Of a DNA stretch of 6,615 nucleotides, positions 4,423 to 6,615 are shown in pieces. Positions within the stretch are counted from its first letter, which is position 1, and each line of letters starts with the position of its first letter. The translations under genes and the position numbers were made by a program. The notes under the pieces are model-generated. The model did no database searches. It was not told where the DNA came from and saw only the letters and a program-made list of their open reading frames with translations. Source of the stretch: Candidatus Saccharibacteria bacterium UBA4215 (GTDB lineage: Bacteria > Patescibacteriota > Saccharimonadia > Saccharimonadales > Saccharimonadaceae); assembly GCA_002381485.1 (NCBI GenBank), contig DFTJ01000007.1, positions 20,523 through 27,137 of the forward strand, written 5' to 3'.

Positions 4423-5523
4423 ATGGAGCTCTCAATAACCCAAGAAAACTTCGCCCGAGCACTCAGTGCAGTAGGAAGAGTTGCCAGTAATAAAGCCGGA
4501 CTTCCGATTCTTAATAATATCCTTCTTCGGACTGACGGAAATCGCCTGTTGGTTGCAGCAACAAACTTAGAAATTGCAACGACTCAGTATATTGGCGCCA
4601 AGATTGTAAAGCCAGGCGCCATCACTGTCCCCGCTCGCCTCATCTCCGAGTTCGTTAGCAGCCTTCCAAAGGATACGATTGAGTTAAAAGTAGTAAATGA
4701 TAATATTCATTTAAAATGTGGCAACTATACTTCAATTATTAATGGTGTGATTGCTGATGACTTTCCTGAACTCCCCACCATCAACGAGGAGTCATCAATT
4801 AGCTACACTATTAATGTCGAAGATTTCAAGCAAGCGGTATCTCAAACGATTATCACCGCAAGTTCTGATTCAACACGGCCTGTCCTGACGGGGGTGTATT
4901 GGCATTCACATGAAGGCCAGCTGTTCCTTGCAGCAACAGACGGCTATCGCTTGTCAGAGCGACGCTTAGTTGAAACAAAAAGTGACGTATCGGCAATCAT
5001 CCCAACCCAAACCTTACAAGAAGTGCTGCGCACCATTGCTGACACCTCGGAAACAGTGGATATATTGTTCGATGAAACCCAGGTGCGCTTTCGAATTAAT
5101 GAAGCAGAAATCATTAGCCGCCTGGTTGATGGCAACTTCCCCGATTATCGTCAGTTAATTCCAGCAAGCTCAGAGACAAGCGCTGTCGTAAATAAACAAG
5201 AGTTTGTTCGAGTCACGAAGATTGCTGGGTTGTTCGCTCGGGAATCAGGCGGGAGTGTCACGATGACCGTCGACCCAGACAAAAAGACCGTCTCTTTACA
5301 CTCAATAGCTTCTGAGATGGGAGAAAACACCTCTGAATTAACTGCCGAAGTACAAGGTGGTGGTCAAGTCACATTAAACTCGCGCTATCTGTCTGAAGCG
5401 CTATCTGTTATTGATGATGACACTATTGCTTTTAGCTTTAGTGGTAAGCTGTCCCCTTGTATCTTGAAATCTGTAAAGAAAGACACTAATTACTACCACG
5501 TGATTATGCCACTAAAGAGCTAA
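4423..5523 (+). CDS. dnaN: DNA polymerase III sliding clamp (beta subunit)
   Basis: 366 residues, exactly the length of the E. coli protein; ATG at 4423 with AAAGGA (4409-4414) 8 bases upstream, TAA at 5521-5523. The product dimerises into a ring around DNA and tethers DNA polymerase III and other clamp-binding enzymes. Visible family marks are the N-terminal MELSITQENFARAL, the LPILNNILLRT stretch (27-37), LAATDGYRLS (169-178) in the second of three clamp domains, and the C-terminal YYHVIMPLKS, corresponding to the conserved end of beta clamps that lines the partner-binding pocket. Nothing is truncated. It lies 277 bp after dnaA and 3 bp before recF, so dnaN and recF are surely one transcript; whether dnaA reads through is not settled. 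Confidence 0.98.
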   Translation: MELSITQENFARALSAVGRVASNKAGLPILNNILLRTDGNRLLVAATNLEIATTQYIGAKIVKPGAITVPARLISEFVSSLPKDTIELKVVNDNIHLKCGNYTSIINGVIADDFPELPTINEESSISYTINVEDFKQAVSQTIITASSDSTRPVLTGVYWHSHEGQLFLAATDGYRLSERRLVETKSDVSAIIPTQTLQEVLRTIADTSETVDILFDETQVRFRINEAEIISRLVDGNFPDYRQLIPASSETSAVVNKQEFVRVTKIAGLFARESGGSVTMTVDPDKKTVSLHSIASEMGENTSELTAEVQGGGQVTLNSRYLSEALSVIDDDTIAFSFSGKLSPCILKSVKKDTNYYHVIMPLKS

Positions 5524-5526
5524 CCT

Positions 5527-6570
5527 ATGATTATCCGTCGCTTGAGTGTGCAGCATGTTCGATCACACCGCGCATACGAAGCGGCACTAGCGGATGGTGT
5601 TACAGTCATTACAGGTCCAAACGGAAGCGGCAAAACAACCCTTCTTGAGGCTGTGTACCTAGCGCTCCAAGGAACTTCATTTAAAGGCACGGATAGTGAT
5701 GTCTTGCAGCAAGATTCACCGTGGTGGCGAATCGACGTTATCACGAAAGACGAAGACAAGCGTTCTGCCAGTTTTGACCCAGCTCGACCAAGCCGGCGCA
5801 AGCAGTTTATTGTAGATGGAAAAGTTTCGGCTCGTTTACACCCAAAGCATAAATACCCTGTCGTATTGTTCGAGCCAGAGGATCTCCGTCTACTGAATGG
5901 CTCTCCGGCCCGTCGTCGTCAGTTTATAGACCGGTTCATCACACAATTGAATCCAGTGTATGGTTCGTCACTTCGAAAGTACGAGAGGGCCTTAAAACAG
6001 CGCAATAACCTACTGAAGCGCCAGTTCTTAAATAAAGATGAACTTTTTGCTTGGGATATCGCTATTGCTGAACACGGTGCTTATATTATCGAACAGCGCA
6101 TTGCCTTTATTGAACAAATTAACCAGCATCTTACCAGCGCCTATAATGACATCGCCGATAGCAAGGATGATGTTTCGGTGCACTATTCTCACACCGTTGT
6201 TGGTGATATGAAGCAGCGGCTGCTGAACGAGCTACAGGCAAATCTTGATCGAGACCAGCTGATGGGAAGCACTTCTGTTGGGCCACATCGCCATGACGTG
6301 ATATTTAAACTCAACAACTCCCCCGCTCTTTCGATTGCATCCCGGGGTGAAGTTCGCACAATTGTCTTGGCGCTAAAGTTTTTAGAAGTCGATATCATTG
6401 AAAAACTAACAGATCAAAAGCCAATTATCCTGCTCGACGACGTCTTCTCAGAGTTAGATGTTCGGCGCCAGCGCGCATTGAGTGAACACACTAAAGGGCA
6501 TCAAATTATTATGACCAGCACACATGTCGTGGCGAGCGATGTTGAGTTTTTGCATGTCGAGCTAACCTAG
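5527..6570 (+). CDS. recF: DNA replication and repair protein RecF
   Basis: 347 residues, close to typical RecF length (about 350-370), ATG at 5527 and TAG at 6568-6570. RecF is an ABC/SMC-like ATPase that acts with RecO and RecR to place RecA on gapped DNA at stalled forks. Walker A GPNGSGKT is at 30-37, the ABC signature region STSVGPHRHD at 248-257, and Walker B PIILLDDVFSELD at 299-311 (D304, D305) with the D-loop following. The N-terminal IIRRLSVQHVRSH matches the usual RecF opening. The start is 3 bp after the dnaN stop, so its ribosome binding site (weak AAGAG-like bases) lies inside the dnaN end and coupled translation is likely. All ATPase motifs are intact. GyrB, often next, is not seen in the 45 bp left. 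Confidence 0.97.
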   Translation: MIIRRLSVQHVRSHRAYEAALADGVTVITGPNGSGKTTLLEAVYLALQGTSFKGTDSDVLQQDSPWWRIDVITKDEDKRSASFDPARPSRRKQFIVDGKVSARLHPKHKYPVVLFEPEDLRLLNGSPARRRQFIDRFITQLNPVYGSSLRKYERALKQRNNLLKRQFLNKDELFAWDIAIAEHGAYIIEQRIAFIEQINQHLTSAYNDIADSKDDVSVHYSHTVVGDMKQRLLNELQANLDRDQLMGSTSVGPHRHDVIFKLNNSPALSIASRGEVRTIVLALKFLEVDIIEKLTDQKPIILLDDVFSELDVRRQRALSEHTKGHQIIMTSTHVVASDVEFLHVELT

Positions 6571-6615
6571 AAGCTACTCGCCGCTTTGTTCGCGGATATT
6601 TTCATACGTAAGGTC
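6571..6615. other. Right-edge sequence after recF, possibly the 3' end of a convergent gene
   Basis: Only 45 bp remain. On the minus strand one frame reads DLTYENIREQSGE then TAG at 6574-6576; a second minus frame is open to a TAG at 6568-6570. Either could be the tail of a gene entering from the right, but the stretch is too short to decide. No start codon with a ribosome binding site for a rightward gene is visible. Confidence 0.2.

Noticed and set aside
6581..6595. CCGC/GCGG hairpin after recF as a terminator
   Set aside because: Only four pairs and an imperfect following T-run (ATATTTT); it could equally be coding sequence of a convergent gene.
1..6615. CRISPR array, insertion sequence, tRNA or rRNA, recoded UGA
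   Set aside because: None seen: no regular spaced repeats, no transposase-like ORF, no tRNA-like folds recognised, and core genes read through with the standard code without internal UGA.

Overview
This window is a classic bacterial chromosomal replication-origin neighbourhood. The order is rpmH-rnpA-yidC-khpB (jag) running leftward, a non-coding origin candidate (2489-2765), then dnaA-dnaN-recF running rightward. A 5'-truncated glycosyltransferase gene lies at the left edge. Everything except that glycosyltransferase is transcribed away from the origin, so these core genes lie co-directional with replication forks that would start near 2.6 kb.

I cannot fix the organism from the sequence alone. 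The standard code works throughout (no in-frame UGA in the core genes). YidC is short and has no separate signal peptide or periplasmic domain. KhpB is only 153 residues and lacks the Jag-N domain, there is no yidD between rnpA and yidC, and the L34 and DnaA sequences have a look I associate with Candidatus Saccharibacteria (TM7, Patescibacteria/CPR). That placement is inference of moderate confidence; the gene families themselves are near certain.

Layout: 1-488, C-terminal half of a GT-B (GT4-like) glycosyltransferase. It converges on khpB with only 3 bp between stop codons. 492-2488, leftward cluster: ribosomal protein L34, RNase P protein, YidC insertase and the KH/R3H RNA-binding protein KhpB. 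Promoter-like sequences are visible before rpmH, just before rnpA, and (as an extended -10) before yidC. 2489-2765, oriC candidate with four good DnaA boxes, an imperfect direct repeat of about 31-32 bp carrying a DnaA box in each copy, and a dnaA promoter whose -35 region coincides with a DnaA box. 2766-4145 dnaA; 4146-4422 non-coding spacer with degenerate DnaA boxes, possibly a second origin half; 4423-5523 dnaN; 5527-6570 recF, only 3 bp after dnaN. The last 45 bp are unresolved.

Functionally, DnaA opens the origin, the DnaN clamp tethers polymerase, and RecF helps load RecA at stalled or gapped forks. The leftward genes serve translation (L34), tRNA maturation (RNase P), membrane protein insertion (YidC) and RNA binding (KhpB). 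I found no novel system: no mobile element, CRISPR array, defence gene or RNA gene. The points worth a second look are small-scale ones: the origin architecture, a likely leaderless rpmH transcript, and an altered KH loop in KhpB.
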